Shown here: piece after piece, positions 29,747 to 40,884 of the stretch
Layout of the letters: each line of letters starts with the position of its first letter
How positions within the stretch are numbered: position 1 is the first letter of the stretch
NCBI GenBank assembly: GCA_039621445.1
Contig: CP154954.1
Location: forward strand, 54,370,838 to 54,434,837
Direction of reading: 5' to 3'
Source: Euglena gracilis
Taxonomy: Eukaryota > Euglenida > Euglenophyceae > Euglenales
Length of the DNA stretch: 64,000 bases
Notes under the pieces: model-generated
Databases searched by the model: none
What the model saw: only the letters and a program-made list of their open reading frames with translations
Told to the model about the DNA's origin: nothing
Position numbers and translations under genes: made by a program

Positions 29747-31341
29747 TCATTGCGGGAAATTGGTGATGGATTTTTTGGTGGTTGCTAGCGACTAGTCGCT
29801 AGCGACTAGTCGCTAGCGACTGTTGGTGATGGCCTAGCGACCATTGGTGGTCAGGCCGACTAGTCGGCCCGACCACCAATTTTAAGTCCACCCCCCCCTC
29901 TAAAAATTTTTTAAGCCCCCCCCCCTCCAATTTTTTTTCATTGAAATATGAAGGAAAACGACTCGAAACCCACCCAAATGCCTTCAGAAACCCCCATTCG
30001 GGGGTCCATTTGCAAAAAAAATTGGGTAATATGTTCTTTTTGCGCCAGTTCTGTGAAAGTTGTCTTTGTCCAGGAGTTCAGTTGGACGGGTGGGGGTGCG
30101 GGGGGGGGGTGACACCCCCCCCCCCCGGAGAAGGCTGCAGTAGGAGGGCCAAATTGTGCTCCCGAAGGAACCCCGATATGCGAACTTAGTCGGCCCACGC
30201 GCACTGTAAACAAAAGCCAGGCGCGCACCGTAAACGAAACAGTCCTAAGGCGCCTTCGGCGCCCTTGGTCGTCAAGCGGGGGGGGGGGCCCCCCCCCCGA
30301 ACCCCCCCCGCCCTCCAATAACAAAATCCCCTCCGGGGGGTAACCGACCCAAGGGCCAGGCGCGCATGTAATGCCACGCGCACCGTAAACAAAAACAGTC
30401 CTAAGGCGCCTTCGGCGCCCTTGGTCGTCTAGCGCCCCCCCCGCACCCCCCCCGCCCTCCAATAACAAAATCCCCTCCGGGGGGTAACCGACCCAAGGGC
30501 CAGGCGCGCATGTAATGCCACGCGCACCGTAAACAAAACAGTCCTAAGGCGCCTTCGGCACCCTTGGTCGTCTAGCGGGGGGGGGGGGCGCCCCCCCCCC
30601 GCACCCCCCCCCGCCCTCCAATAACAAAATCCCCTCCGGGGGGTAACCGACCCAAGGGCCAGGCGCGCATGTAATGCCACGCACACCGTAAACAAAACAG
30701 TCCTAAGGCGCCTTCGGCGCCCTTGGTCGTCTGGCGGGGGGGGGGGGGGGGCTCCCGCCCCCCCGCCCCGCACCCCCCCCCCGCCCTCCAATAACAAAAT
30801 CCCCTCCGGGGGGTAACCGACCCAAGGGCCAGGCGCGCATGTAATGCCACGCGCACCGTAAACAAAACAGTCCTAAGGCGCCTTCGGCGCCCTTGGTCGT
30901 CTAGCGGGGGGGGGGGGGGGGTGCCCCCCCTCCCCCGCACCCCCCGCCCTCCAATAACAAAATCCCCTTGTGTGTGCAAGGCAAGGAAGGCCGAATCGTG
31001 CTCCTTATCTCCTGGACAAAGACAACTTTCACAAAAATGGCGCAAAAAGAAGATATTACCCGAATTTTTTTGCAGATGGACCCCCGAATGGGGGTTTCTG
31101 AAGGCATTTGGGTGGGTTTCGAGTCATTTTCCTTCATATTTGAATGAATTTTTTTTGGAGGGGGGGGGCTTAAAAACTTTTTTAGAGGGGGGGGTGGACT
31201 TAAAATTGGTGGTCGCTAGCGACTAGTCGCTAGCGACTAGTCGCTAGCGACCCTATCACCAATGGTCGCTAGCGACTAGTCGCCAGAAAATGGTCGCTAG
31301 CGACCACCAAAAAGTCCATCACCAATTTCTCGCTCGGGGCC
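29747..31341. mobile_element. 1.6 kb foldback element inserted in the split ORF
   Basis: Inverted arms of about 320 bp (29752-30075 and 31012-31333) share GAAATTGGTGATGGA, GCTAGCGACTAGTCGCTAGC and GACTCGAAACCCACCCAAAT. Direct repeats GGTCACTGGGGC flank the block (29735-29746, 31342-31353). The space between the arms holds the tandem array 30205-30966. The terminal 5-8 bases beyond the arms do not pair, so the exact ends are uncertain. Confidence 0.75.
30205..30966. repeat. Tandem array of about five 143-170 bp units
   Basis: Units begin CAGTCCTAAGGCGCCTTCGG at 30240, 30396, 30539, 30698 and 30868. Each has a G-run, a C-run, CCCTCCAATAACAAAATCCC and GGTAACCGACCCAAGGGCCA. Units differ mainly in G/C-run length. 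Confidence 0.9.
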
Positions 31342-31529
31342 GGTCACTGGGGCGCAAATGCAGGTGGGAGATGCGGACAAGGTCAGGCTGTCCATTGACC
31401 TTTTCTTTTTAGCATTGGGTATCTTTCGAAAGATTTGGAAATATATATTTTAATTTCAGAAATATTTCAGAAATATTTTTGAAATATTTCGAAAAATGAA
31501 AATATTTCCTTCAACCATGAAGGATCCGC

Positions 31530-32230
31530 CATTTGCTTTATTTATTTGTACTCATTGTGTTCTTCCTCGGTCTGTTTTTGAAAAATGGCAAAGAAAGGTG
31601 CCAACACCATGGACCGAATGTTGCCACAACCCCCTGGCCACAATTAAGCAGGGTTGGGATAAAAGAAAGAACCCTGAAGTTGACCCCTTGCATGGTAACC
31701 TTCTGGCGGATGCTACCAAAAAGAAAGCATCCGGTTCAGAAGGGACAGAGCAATCCGAATTGGCACACCTCCTTGAACAAGGACGTCTGCAATGCGCTTT
31801 GCGCTGTCTATGACAAACTACATGCTTTCCTTTGTGCTTGGGCAGCTTGGGAGCTTGATCCTGCACTGTTGTTTGATGGGCAAGCGGTCATCAAACAATG
31901 TGAAGACCAACGCCGGTCACAGTGTGGCCAGCAATTCAAATTCCGACAATTGAAAGCATCGACGTTCAGGGGATACCTGAACGCAGTTGCCCGCATCCAT
32001 GCGTCATCTCAGCCAGAAACCCTCCAAACCCTCCAAAAAGCGCCGTCTTGTGTCAGCCGCCCCCACCTGTGCCCGATGTGGTGTGGTTGTTCCCCCACGC
32101 TCTCCGTGTCGTGATATGAATCATGTGCGATGTGTGGTGTTGCGTGAATTTGTGCCACGAGCCCAAACATGGATCGTGGGTGTGTCATTCGTGCAAACCC
32201 CGTTAGTGTGTCCCCATCTGATCATCCACA
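31530..32230 (+). pseudogene. Decayed gene with a Cys/His zinc-binding pattern
   Basis: From about 31745 the frame reads WHTSLNKDVCNALCAVYDKL, HAFLCAWAAWELDPALLFDG and KFRQLKASTFRGYLNAVARI. Then, across two frame changes near 32050 and 32125, come CARCGVVVPPRSPCRDMNH and CDVWCCVNLCHEPKHGSWVC ending HSCKP. The ordered cysteine pairs and the MNH...C pattern suggest a cross-brace zinc finger. The segment TFRGYLNAVARIHA resembles the helical N-terminal part of tyrosine recombinases, but that is weak. I do not recognise the gene. Confidence 0.35.
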
Positions 32231-32269
32231 GCACAGCGCTGTTCGTCGTTGCACTCGTCGTGCACCGAC

Positions 32270-33880
32270 TTCGTCCCTCCTCGTGTGCCATTCCATCATC
32301 TGTCTGCTCTCCACTCGGGTTCGAAGCAATTCAAAGTGATTCAAAATAATTATGTTCTTTGTTTGAAAGGTCTTAAATTTTGGGAGAAACCCCTGAACAC
32401 GGCAATATCCCCTGTTTTTTTTGTGTTCACCTTACCACGAAAAACAGGGCATATTGCCGGGTTAAGAAAATATGCCCTGTTTTCCGTGTTCATAGCCACG
32501 AAATACAGGGCAGGCGCCGGGCCTCTAAACGTTCCGCTAATTTTGTATGCCGCGCACTTTTTGAGAACAACCGACCCACGACCGAGGGCGCCGAGGGCGA
32601 CCGTGGGCTGACCATGGTCGACCCCCATTGGCTGATCCTATATTGTACGGTGGACACAGGCACGGGCATCTCCTGAAAGAAAAACAGTGAGGAAAGTCGG
32701 GGTCAGGAAAGTCGGAATGTCCGCTGGTCGCGAGGCAGTGTTTGTATTTCAATTTTTTGAGATTTCATGAAAATATTGGGTCTTGCAATAAAACCGTGCA
32801 AATTTCACGTTACTGAAATTTCAGGCCTTTTGAAACCGTGTTTTGGGGCTTTGGCTTCCCGAAACTGCGGGAACCGGTGTTCAGAACGCCGGTTCGGACG
32901 GGAAGACGAGCTTTTGAGGATTTGGCCCAAGTTGTAGGCAATCACCAGAATATTCATCCTTTGGCTCTGCAATAAATTTTGCCAGCCCGTCAAGTCGTAT
33001 AACCGCAAAATTTCTGCCTCAGATACTACAGGCCCCTTCCTCAGCCTTTTGCTTCTTCTCCCGAAGAGAAGCAGCACTGAAAAATGCACAAAATTTTGGA
33101 TAACGCGGTTGCACCGAAGGCACAAAAGAGCCGACACAGGATGGTGCTTCCCTATACCCTATATAGCATGGCCAGTGCATTGACCATCGTGGTCAATGAA
33201 TGTGGAGGGAAACCATGAACGGTCCTGGACCTTGGCATTGGCACAAATTTCTTTTCGCTGGACGGCGGTTGTGTCTTGCTTCTCGTCACCCCTATCAAAA
33301 ATGCACATGACTTTTACCTTCCAATAGGCAAATGCCAAGAGCCAATTGTCCAGTGTGTCAAATGTTACCCCACGTAGTTCACAAACCTTTTGGAAATCCC
33401 GCGCAGCTGTAAGAGCCACCACACCACTGCGTACATTTAGAAGAAATCTACATGGAGGAGTCACAAATGAGTGCGTTCATGAACGCCGGTTTGGGCGGGA
33501 AGCTAGAGCCCCTAAAACACGGTTTCAACAGCTATATGTCCATAACACCGGTTCGGGCGTGACGCCGTGGGACAGAACACCGGTTCGGGCTGCCGTCCGA
33601 ACTCCCTGTGCATTTATTTCAGAAAAAAAGCTGCAAAAAACTGCAAAAAAAAACTGCAAAAAAAACTGCAAAAACTGCACGTTTCATACAGGCGGCAGTT
33701 TATGATACGAGAACTGTGTCCATGACACCAGTTCGGGCGTGAAGCCGTGGGACAGAACACCAAGGGGAGCATGCCGTTGGCCAGCCGTGTGACTCACAGG
33801 AAAATGACCCGAGCCAGAGCCTTGCAATGCAGAAGCCGTTTCGCTGTCAATCTCCCTTCAAGGTGATGTTCATCGTTGGT
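32270..33880. other. No supported gene; degenerate repeats
   Basis: Holds paired CACGAAAAACAGGG words (32435-32510), CCGGTTCGGGC words and an A-rich run of AAAAAACTGC units (33628-33680). Minus-strand frames at 33150-33460 are protein-like in places (VCELRGVTFDTLDNWLLAFA) but show no splice support. Confidence 0.35.
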
Positions 33881-33892
33881 GGAGGTTGCATT

Positions 33893-34349
33893 CAGGGTTG
33901 ACGTTTTTTTTTGATTTTTACAAAAAACAAAAAAACATGTTTTTTTTTAAAAAAAAACGCAAAAAAAACATGTTTTTTTGAAAAAGCAAAAATTGACCTT
34001 TTTCCTTGCGAAATGGCCATTTTTTGAGGAAAAAGTTCTAAAGTCATGTTTTTTTGGTCATCAAAGTGGCGTTTTTTTTTAGTTTTTCCAGACCCTTCAT
34101 CCAAAAATACTAAAATGATGGTTCATGTGAAAGCCATCACCCTTTACGGACTGCGAAGCTGCAGAGAAAAAAATGACCTTTTCCTTTTTAAAAAAACGTT
34201 CAAAATTTTTTTTCACCCAAACCCTCCATAACGTTTTTTTTGTTTTTTTTAAAAAAAACATATTTTTTTTAAAAAAATTTAAAAAAAAACATATTTTTTT
34301 TAAAAAAACATGTTTTTTTTGTTTCAGAAAAAACAATCCGTCAACCTTG
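33893..34349 (+). mobile_element. T-rich CAGGGTTGACG element, family 4, complete with target-site duplication
   Basis: 457 bp. Starts CAGGGTTGACG and ends CGTCAACCTTG, which differ at one of 11 positions as inverted repeats. Exact 8 bp repeats GTTGCATT flank it (33885-33892, 34350-34357). The interior is runs of T and A around CATG and CCAAACCCTCCATAACG. Confidence 0.85.
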
Positions 34350-34453
34350 GTTGCATTTTTGCCCATTTGAAGTCATTTTTCGTCAATTTTTGTCAAATTT
34401 GCCAATTTTGGATCTTTTTTGACCAATTCTGACCATTTCGGCCTATTTTTGGG

Positions 34454-35350
34454 CATAGCTGGCACTTCGTTTGAAACGAAGTAAAAAAAAAAAACACGTT
34501 TTCTTAAAAAAAACATGTTTTTTTTAAAAAAAACAAAAAAAACGACATTGAGGGTCCAGGCAGGGGGGGGGGAAATGCGTTTCGCATTTTTTCGCATTTT
34601 TGCGCATTTTTTGCGCATTTTTTCAAATTTTCCAAAAATGCGCATTTTTTCGCATTTTTTCGCATTTTTTGCGCATTTTTCGTTTTTTTCAGCGCATTTT
34701 TTTGCTTGTTGGCACATTTTTTCGTGATTTTCCAAAATTTTCGCATTTTTTGACCATTTTTGCAATTTTTCGCAAAAATTTGAAATTTTCGACTTTTTTT
34801 GAAACTTACATTTTCCTCATTATTCTACATAATTTCTTCAAATTTGGTGCCATTTTTGCATGTTTTTGGGTAATTTTTGCATTTTCGTGATTTTTGCGCA
34901 TTTTTTCTCGGATTTTGCACATTTTTGCGCATTTTTTCCAAAAATGCGCATTTTTTGCGCATTTTTGCGCATTTTTGCGCATTTTTTCCGAGGCCGGGCG
35001 AGCGCATTTCCCCCCCCCCTGGTCCAGGGCAAAAAAAATTTTGCCTTTAATTTTAGCTTTTTTTTGCCCATCCTCAGGCAGAGAAAGACACCAAATTTGG
35101 GATGTTTCAAGTTGAAACATCCCAAAATGGCAGAAAAATGCCCTATTTTGACCATTCTTGTTGAAGACCGCCAAAAGTATTGGTTTTCAAGTCATTTGAG
35201 CTAAGATTGGTTCACCCTTGCACTCAAAGGCAAAATTTGGACCATCATTTTCCTCTTTGTTTTTTTTGCCGTTTTTTTTTTTTGCCTGTTTTTCTTAATA
35301 AAAAACAAAAAAAAGTTTTTTTAAAAAAAAACAAAAAAACGCCAGCTATG
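34454..35350 (+). mobile_element. CATAGCTGGC element, family 5, with target-site duplication and a nested element
   Basis: Ends are a perfect 10 bp inverted repeat: CATAGCTGGC and GCCAGCTATG. Exact 8 bp repeats TTTTTGGG flank it (34446-34453, 35351-35358). Removing the nested element at 34561-35020 and its duplication leaves about 430 bp. Confidence 0.85.
34561..35020 (+). mobile_element. CAGG/AAATGCG element, family 3 copy 1, nested in family 5
   Basis: Starts CAGGGGGGGGGGAAATGCG and ends CGCATTTCCCCCCCCCT. GGTCCAGG flanks it (34553-34560, 35021-35028). The uninterrupted site, GAGGGTCCAGGGCAAAA, is present in the related copies near 24327 and 26044, so this is a true insertion. The interior is dense in GCGCATTTTT words. 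Confidence 0.85.
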
Positions 35351-35359
35351 TTTTTGGGT

Positions 35360-36105
35360 CATTCGATAGCCATTGTGAAGGTTTTTCGCCCACAAAAATC
35401 ACTTGAACAACTCAAAATTGCTCAACTGGTGTCCCATTCTCAACGAACTGGCAAAATTTACCTATAATGGATGAAAAAGGCTCAGATTTTGTGTGAATGG
35501 TTTCGCCCCTCTTGTAGAATTCGAAAGATACCTTCGCCCCCCCTCAAAGTGTCCCCCTTCTCAAAGTGGCCGTTTTTTTGGCAAATTTGGTTTCCCCCCT
35601 CAGAGTGGCCACTGAGGGTGTTGCCCCCGTGTCCCCCCCCCCGTGCCCCCCCCCCCCCCCCCCCGTGTCCCCCCCGTGCCCCGGACTACAAAGCCCTCGA
35701 GATTTGTTGTTTGTTGCCGTCTGTTGTCCTGTGACGAATAAACCCTTGGGTAAGATTCAACCACCGTGTCTTTACCGTGCAAGCATTCGTGGTGATAATT
35801 TTCATGAAAACTGGGATGTTCCCCCCGTGTCCCCCCCCCGTGTCCCGACCCACCCCCACTTTCTTTTGGCGCAGAAGGCGCCGAAGCCAGAAATTGACCC
35901 CCCAAAGTGTCCCCTCCCACTGGGCGTGACTGGGGTGACTGGCTTTGAGGATCCTTAACAACTCTGACAAAAAAGAAGCAAAAACTTACTTGGCATGGGT
36001 GCAAAGCAGGCTTCTTTTTAAGTCAGAAGACCCCCCGGGGGGGGGGTGGGTGGGTGGGTCCGGGCTGGACACCCCGGGGGGGGGGGGGGGGTCCCGCGCC
36101 GGAGG
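35360..36105. other. No gene; C-run DNA with GTGTCCCCCC words
   Basis: 35520-35690 and 35820-35850 are C-runs joined by GTG or GTGTC. No coding support. Confidence 0.5.
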
Positions 36106-36589
36106 CGCTGGGTGGGTCCTAGGCGGTAGACTGGGGGGGGGGTCCTGGGTGGTCGGCCGACTAGTCGGCCGACCACCCAATTGGTCGGCCGACTAGGCCT
36201 GGTCGGCAGCTAGTCGGCGAGACGGGGGGGGGGGGTTCTGGGTGGTCGGCCGACTAGTCAGCCGACCACCCACTCTAATGTAGTTACGGGCCAGCCTCGC
36301 CGACTTTTAAGCCCCCCCCCCAGTGGAAAAACATGCTGAAATGACGTATGTGAACTCCAAAACCGGTCACAGCACAGGAGGAGAAGCACAAAAAGCTGGT
36401 CGCCGAAATAATCACCCTCCTTGTTATCAAGAGTTTTCAAGCAAAGAGAAACGGGATTGGCGAGGGGAATGAGATAGCAGAGAAACACCAACCAGTAGCA
36501 GTGCTGTGATTGCATCCAAAGTATCCAAGAAACAGAAACTTTGCTTAACTTTGCAAACTTTGCTAAACTTTGCTCGGGCCATGTTGTTT

Positions 36590-36900
36590 TTGTGTGCAAT
36601 TCAGAAGTAGGCGGGGGGGGCTCCGCCCCCCCCCCCTGCACCCCCCCCTCCAATAACAAAATCCCTTCCGCATATGAAACTGTGCTCGAGCAATGTTGTT
36701 TTTGTGTGCAATTCAGAAGTAGGCGGGGGGGGGGGCTCCGCCCCCCCCCCCCCCCCGCACCCCCCTCCAATAACAAAATCCCTTCCGCATATGAAACTGT
36801 GCTCGAGCAATGTTGTTTTTGTGTGAAATTCAGAAGTAGGGGGGCGGGGGGCCCCGCCCCCCCCCCCCCCCCCCCCTCCAATAGCAAAATTCGTTTCCCC
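36590..36900. repeat. Tandem array, three units of about 115 bp
   Basis: Unit: TTCAGAAGTAGGCGGGG, a G-run/C-run hairpin, CTCCAATAACAAAATCCC, TTCCGCATATGAAACTGTGC, TCGAGCAATGTTGTTTTTGT. Units start near 36600, 36711 and 36828. Confidence 0.85.
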
Positions 36901-37272
36901 GGTTGAAACTGAATGCCATGGCCATGGGGTTTTTTTGTGTGCATTTGGGGGGGGGGGCAGAATCACCAGCACTGGTAGGTGTGGGCAACAGTGATGACAC
37001 AGGGCGGGGGGGCAAAAGGGATGTAGGCGGCAGCAGCGATGAGCTCTGCGATGCGTCTCGCAACTCGGCTGAGGGAAAAAATCAAACAGAATTTTGCTCA
37101 AAATGAAGACATCACCTGGCGGTCTGAGCATATCCGGGCTCTCATAACCCTCGTCCACGTCCAGCACCTCGCAAACTCGGGTCTGAGGTATAAAAATGTT
37201 ACACACGTGAAAGAGGTTATGAATACCTTATTCCTTGGCAGTCTGGGGATTCGCGCCTTTCGCGCCTTCCTT

Positions 37273-37710
37273 CAGGGGGGGGGGAAATGCGTTTCGCATT
37301 TTTTCGCATTTTTGCGCATTTTTTGCACATTTTTTCAAATTTTCCAAAAATGCGCATTTTTTGCGTATTTTTTCGCATTTTTTCGTTTTTTTCAGCGCAT
37401 TTTTTTGCTTTTTGGCACATTTTTTCGTGATTTTCCAAAATTTTCGCATTTTTTGACCATTTTTGCAATTTTTCGCAAAAATTTGAAATTTTTGACTTTT
37501 TTTGAAACGTACATTTTCCTCATTATTCTACATAATTTCTTCAAATTTGGTGCCATTTTTGCATGTTTTTGGGTAATTTTTGCATTTTCGTGATTTTTGC
37601 GCATTTTTTCTCGGATTTTGCACATTTTTGCGCATTTTTTGCGCATTTTTTTGCGCATTTTTGCGCATTTTTTCCGAGGCCGGGCGAGCGCATTTCCCCC
37701 CCCCCCCCTG
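37273..37710 (+). mobile_element. CAGG/AAATGCG element, family 3 copy 2
   Basis: 438 bp, about 95% like 34561-35020 by eye, with the same ends. CTTCCTT flanks it (37266-37272, 37711-37717), a 7 bp duplication, or 8 bp with one mismatch. Confidence 0.8.
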
Positions 37711-37784
37711 CTTCCTTTCCTTCTTGGCCTTCGGGGGTGGTGGGGTGGGAGTTGGGGTAGGGGTGGTGGTGGCCTTGTACCACC

Positions 37785-37950
37785 CCCCCCCCATATTGTC
37801 CCACCGACCTCTCCCCAGGAGGCCCGACGGGACAATATGGGGGGGGGACAATATGGGGGTACCAAAGGAAATTTCATTGATCGAGCCAAAAAAACCCCTC
37901 GTCGGCCGGGCCGAGGGACAATGTGGGGGGGGGACAATATGGGGGGGGGG
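37785..37950. repeat. G-tract array with GGGACAATATGGGG
   Basis: CCCCCCATATTGTCCC followed by three GGGACAATATGGGGG-type units (one reads ACAATGTGG). Related to the TACAATATGG array at 29225-29400. Confidence 0.65.
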
Positions 37951-38237
37951 TGGTAATTTGTGTTCAAAATATCTGACAATCGTGTCCTGGGCCTTGTGGG
38001 CCTCACATAGAGGACACCGGCACGGAGGACCGGATCCGGGAAAAAAAATAACACAGCGGGAAAGCCATGCCTGTGGGAATTGGGCAGGGTTAGTGTCAGG
38101 GTTAAAAAGTTGGAACATATCCCGCCCCCCATTTCCTCCCCCCCAATGCTTACGAGTTGCGAGGTATTGAAGTGCGATTGCACTTGGAAATATGGCCACT
38201 CTCATTGGCTTAGACGGAATCCGGCTCTGCGTCGTCG

Positions 38238-39075
38238 TCAGACATGCTGACGTCCTCCGAGGCATCGGGCCCCCTCTCCCTCTTGCTGGGTGAGCGCGTC
38301 CAAATCCGGAAGAGGGTGACAGGTCTTCCCGTGCTCTTCCGCCGCCCGATGCTCGGCCTTCATGAGCGCCCGAATGTGCTGAGCCACACGAGCCGGACCG
38401 AGCTGAATTTTGGGAAATGGAAGGATCCACTTGTGGAACACGCAGGTTTTCGCAAACGCACGTTGGACACGAGGGAGGCAATGACAGGCAAGTCAAACCA
38501 AACCAAACATTTCCAACCTTTTTTGGACATTTGGCAGCAGCAGAAGGAGAATGTTTTCAGAAGCAAACAGAAAACACAGCTACGTGCGGGGTGCGTGTGC
38601 CGTGCAACCCAGGGCCTCGTGGGCCCAGAAAATTCTCCAACCTCCCCAAACGATCATTCAGAGCTTTGCTCTCTCGCTCCAGGGACTGTGAAAATTCCTT
38701 CAATTTCTCAGCCTGTGCCTGAAATTTGGCACACTCAGTCTCCCCCAAACTTTTACATTGCTGAAAAATGATCCCAAAGCGTCCCTCCAGACCAGAGCTT
38801 AGCTCACCGACTGCAGATTTGACCTGATTAACAGCAATTTCCTGCTGTTTTTCCTTCTCCCCCACTTGTTGCACCACCACGTGCATCTCCCCCACAGATT
38901 TTTCCAAAAACGACAGCTTCTGAGAAAAATCCCTCTCATTTTTTCTCAACCCCTCAACCTGGGCCTCAAAAAACGTGTTCACTCCATCCTCCACTTTCTT
39001 CACTTTTTCAGCAAACTGCCGTTCCATTTCCACACTCAACAAATGCCTTTGGCATTGGGCCAGATTTTGCACCAT
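38238..39075 (-). CDS. Coiled-coil protein, two or more exons, inside the 4.8 kb element
   Basis: The main exon (39075 to about 38620) starts MVQNLAQCQRHLLSVEMERQ and continues with heptad-rich helix (FAEKVKKVEDGVNTFFEAQV, LSFLEKSVGEMHVVVQQVGE, ERESKALNDRLGRLENFLG), about 150 residues of predicted coiled coil. Toward 38420 a good acceptor (TTTCCCAAAATTCAG) is followed by an open stretch in two competing frames: LGPARVAQHIRALMKAEHRA, or one ending SEDVSMSDDDAEPDSV and a stop. Upstream on the same strand, 39850-39517 is also coding-like (see that entry). Coiled coil is firm; gene structure, partners and function are unknown. It lies entirely within the palindromic-end element, so it may be carried by it. 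Confidence 0.5.
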
Positions 39076-39516
39076 TTCACCAGCACCGCCCCCGCTTGCA
39101 ATGTGGCTTCTCGCAATTGCAAATCAAAAGCGCCAATCCGGCCATAATGCCTGGTGCAGTGATACCTGTGGCATACGTCTCATTATGGCTCATTATTGCT
39201 CGGAAAAGAGAAAAACCGATAAAGAGATGTATGAACTCTGCACTCGAACTTCCTGAGCACCCTGCACTGTGAGAACATGGATGGGGTAGCTGCCGACGCG
39301 GTGCCAGTTGCATGGAGAAACCCCTGTGGCATTGTGGCATTTGACTTCACTTGGAATCTTCCAAGGTTGCCCTGCAAGCAACAACAGCAGCGGGTGTTTT
39401 GCGTTGCACGAGGTGTTTCTTCAGTTTGAGGACTTTGCGAGACAAAACTTGCTTTCAAAATGCTGTGCCTGCCAAAAAAGCAACAACAGGGGGGAGGGGG
39501 CAAAAAACCCTCTGGT

Positions 39517-39850
39517 TCAGTCAAATACGGCCACTTTGGCTTTGGCTGATGGCGCCTTTGAGAGCGTTTGACATGCCACCGATTTGACCTCCGCCGTCAC
39601 GACTGCCACCGCAGCAGACGGCATAGGAGGTGCAGGGCTCCCTAGCACGTCTATGGACTCGACCAAGGCTGCAGGATCAGCGGCCACGTCAACAGCTGAT
39701 ACGTCAAGGGTCGCCCCACTGTCGAAACCCACCGCAGGATCCGGAGACCCGGATTCAGCAACTGGAGGATATGGGCTGCCAGGCGGCGATGGCGCATCAG
39801 CATCATCGGCCAACTGTGGCATGGGATAGACACAGCTTTGCAAACCATAC
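39517..39850 (-). CDS. Ala/Pro/Asp-rich coding segment upstream of the coiled-coil exon
   Basis: The minus strand reads PMPQLADDADAPSPPGSPYP, PVAESGSPDPAVGFDSGATL, DVSAVDVAADPAALVESIDV and LSKAPSAKAKVAVFD to a stop at 39517. The composition is a typical disordered, acidic region with balanced codons and no G/C runs. It may be an earlier exon of the coiled-coil gene at 38.2-39.1 kb; no joining splice sites were established. Confidence 0.4.
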
Positions 39851-40240
39851 AACCTCCGACGACCGAGTTTTGCCAACAACCGACTTTTACTGAAGATTGC
39901 CAGATTCCAAGTTGTATTTTTTTCGGAAGTGGGCAAAAGTGGGTGAACGGCAGAACATCTGTGTTTCCACTGGCCAATCGTTGGAAAAAGACGTATTTCA
40001 TTGGGGCAGAAGGAGAGGAGACGTTCATCCCATGCTAGGTGCATTCATTTGAGGTCCAGGGTTCAGGAGAACAGATGCAGCAGGCACAGGCGCATGTGCT
40101 CCTTGTCCTGCATCATCGTCGCGCGGTCGTTTTTGGCCTTTTTGGCAGCCGCTTCCCGTCCGAGTGGGCCTTCAAATGCGCGACCGCATACGCGGGAGTG
40201 CGCATGTGGTAGTTCTCGCCCATTTTTGCACACTCCTCAC

Positions 40241-40410
40241 CAGGTCTTTGGTTAAGGAGCTCGGGGGGGGGGGGACACCGGGGCTGGGTAGCAAATCGGC
40301 CTCACCCTGGAAAATTGGAATAGCTACTCTCCCCCCTCCCCTCGGGGGAAAGTGCGAATTTGATTTTTAGACCATCCCAGGGGGGGGGCAACCCCTTAAG
40401 CAAAGGCCTG
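40241..40410 (+). mobile_element. Short CAGG element with family 1-like ends
   Basis: 170 bp. Starts CAGGTCTTTGGTTAAGG, ends CCTTAAGCAAAGGCCTG. The flanks CTCCTCAC and GACTTCAC agree at only 5 of 8 positions, so it is old or the ends are coincidental. Confidence 0.5.
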
Positions 40411-40884
40411 GACTTCACACGCATAGTGCGTGGCCGCAGGAGTCCCACAGCGGCATGCGTACGTTTTGCATATATCTGTATTTGTAACCACGGAAAGGGG
40501 CACAAAGGCCGTATGGGACATGCCATAGAGAGTGGCCATTTTGCAAGCTGTTGGAAAGGATTTCAGAAATTATTTATTTATTATTTTTTTCCCAGGGGAG
40601 GGGGACATCTCAGAACAACACAAAAAATATCCGACGAAACAGGGGAGATTTTTGGGCTCACATTCAGGCTGGGGGGGGGGCTTAAAAGTCGGCGAGACTG
40701 GCCCGTAACTACATTAGAGTGGGTGGTCGGCCGACTAGTCGGCCGACCACCCAGAACCCCCCCCCCCCCCGTCTCGCCGACTAGCTGCCGACCAGGCCTA
40801 GTCGGCCGACCAATTGGGTGGTCGGCCGACTAGTCGGCCGACCACCCAGGACCCCCCCCCCCCCAGTCTACCGTTTGCCACTCG

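Larger units (their letters stand above)
29570..31420 (-). pseudogene. ORF split by a foldback element; possible hAT transposase region
   Basis: Reading the minus strand, 31420-31354 gives KVNGQPDLVRISHLHLR and 29746-29575 gives PSDPVRKALESMQVLNGAHN, LLAIMDPGVEVLDLMQRSKA, TLAEAVELWVELLERI. The two halves are in one frame once the 1.6 kb insertion and one copy of the 12 bp direct repeat are ignored. The hydrophobic pattern ending in a TLAEAVELW segment resembles the helical region ahead of the C-terminal dimerisation domain of hAT transposases; I judged this by eye. A host gene is possible. Seen: the uninterrupted joined frame. Inferred: family and function. Confidence 0.45.
36115..40882. mobile_element. 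4.8 kb element with ~200 bp palindromic inverted ends
   Basis: Left end 36124-36320 and right end 40675-40873 are near-perfect inverted copies (CGGTAGACTGGGG, GTGGTCGGCCGACTAGTCGG, GCAGCTAGTCGGCGAGACGG, TAATGTAGTTACGGGCCAG, CGCCGACTTTTAAGCCCCC). CGCTGGGTG occurs at 36106-36114 and 40883-40891, each exactly 9 bases outside the paired region, and is a candidate target-site duplication. The interior has a three-unit tandem array, a family 3 element (37273-37710), a short CAGG element (40241-40410) and minus-strand coiled-coil coding segments. No transposase is recognised. Confidence 0.65.

Noticed and set aside
34373-35207. Lys/Asn/Met-rich and Phe/His-rich frames near 34.5-35.2 kb and 37.2-37.7 kb
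   Set aside because: They come from GCGCATTTTT repeats inside the family 3 elements, in both copies and on both strands.
36601-37206. 201-residue minus-strand frame over the 36.6 kb array
   Set aside because: Most of it is the tandem array and its G/C runs; the short remaining part is not clearly coding.
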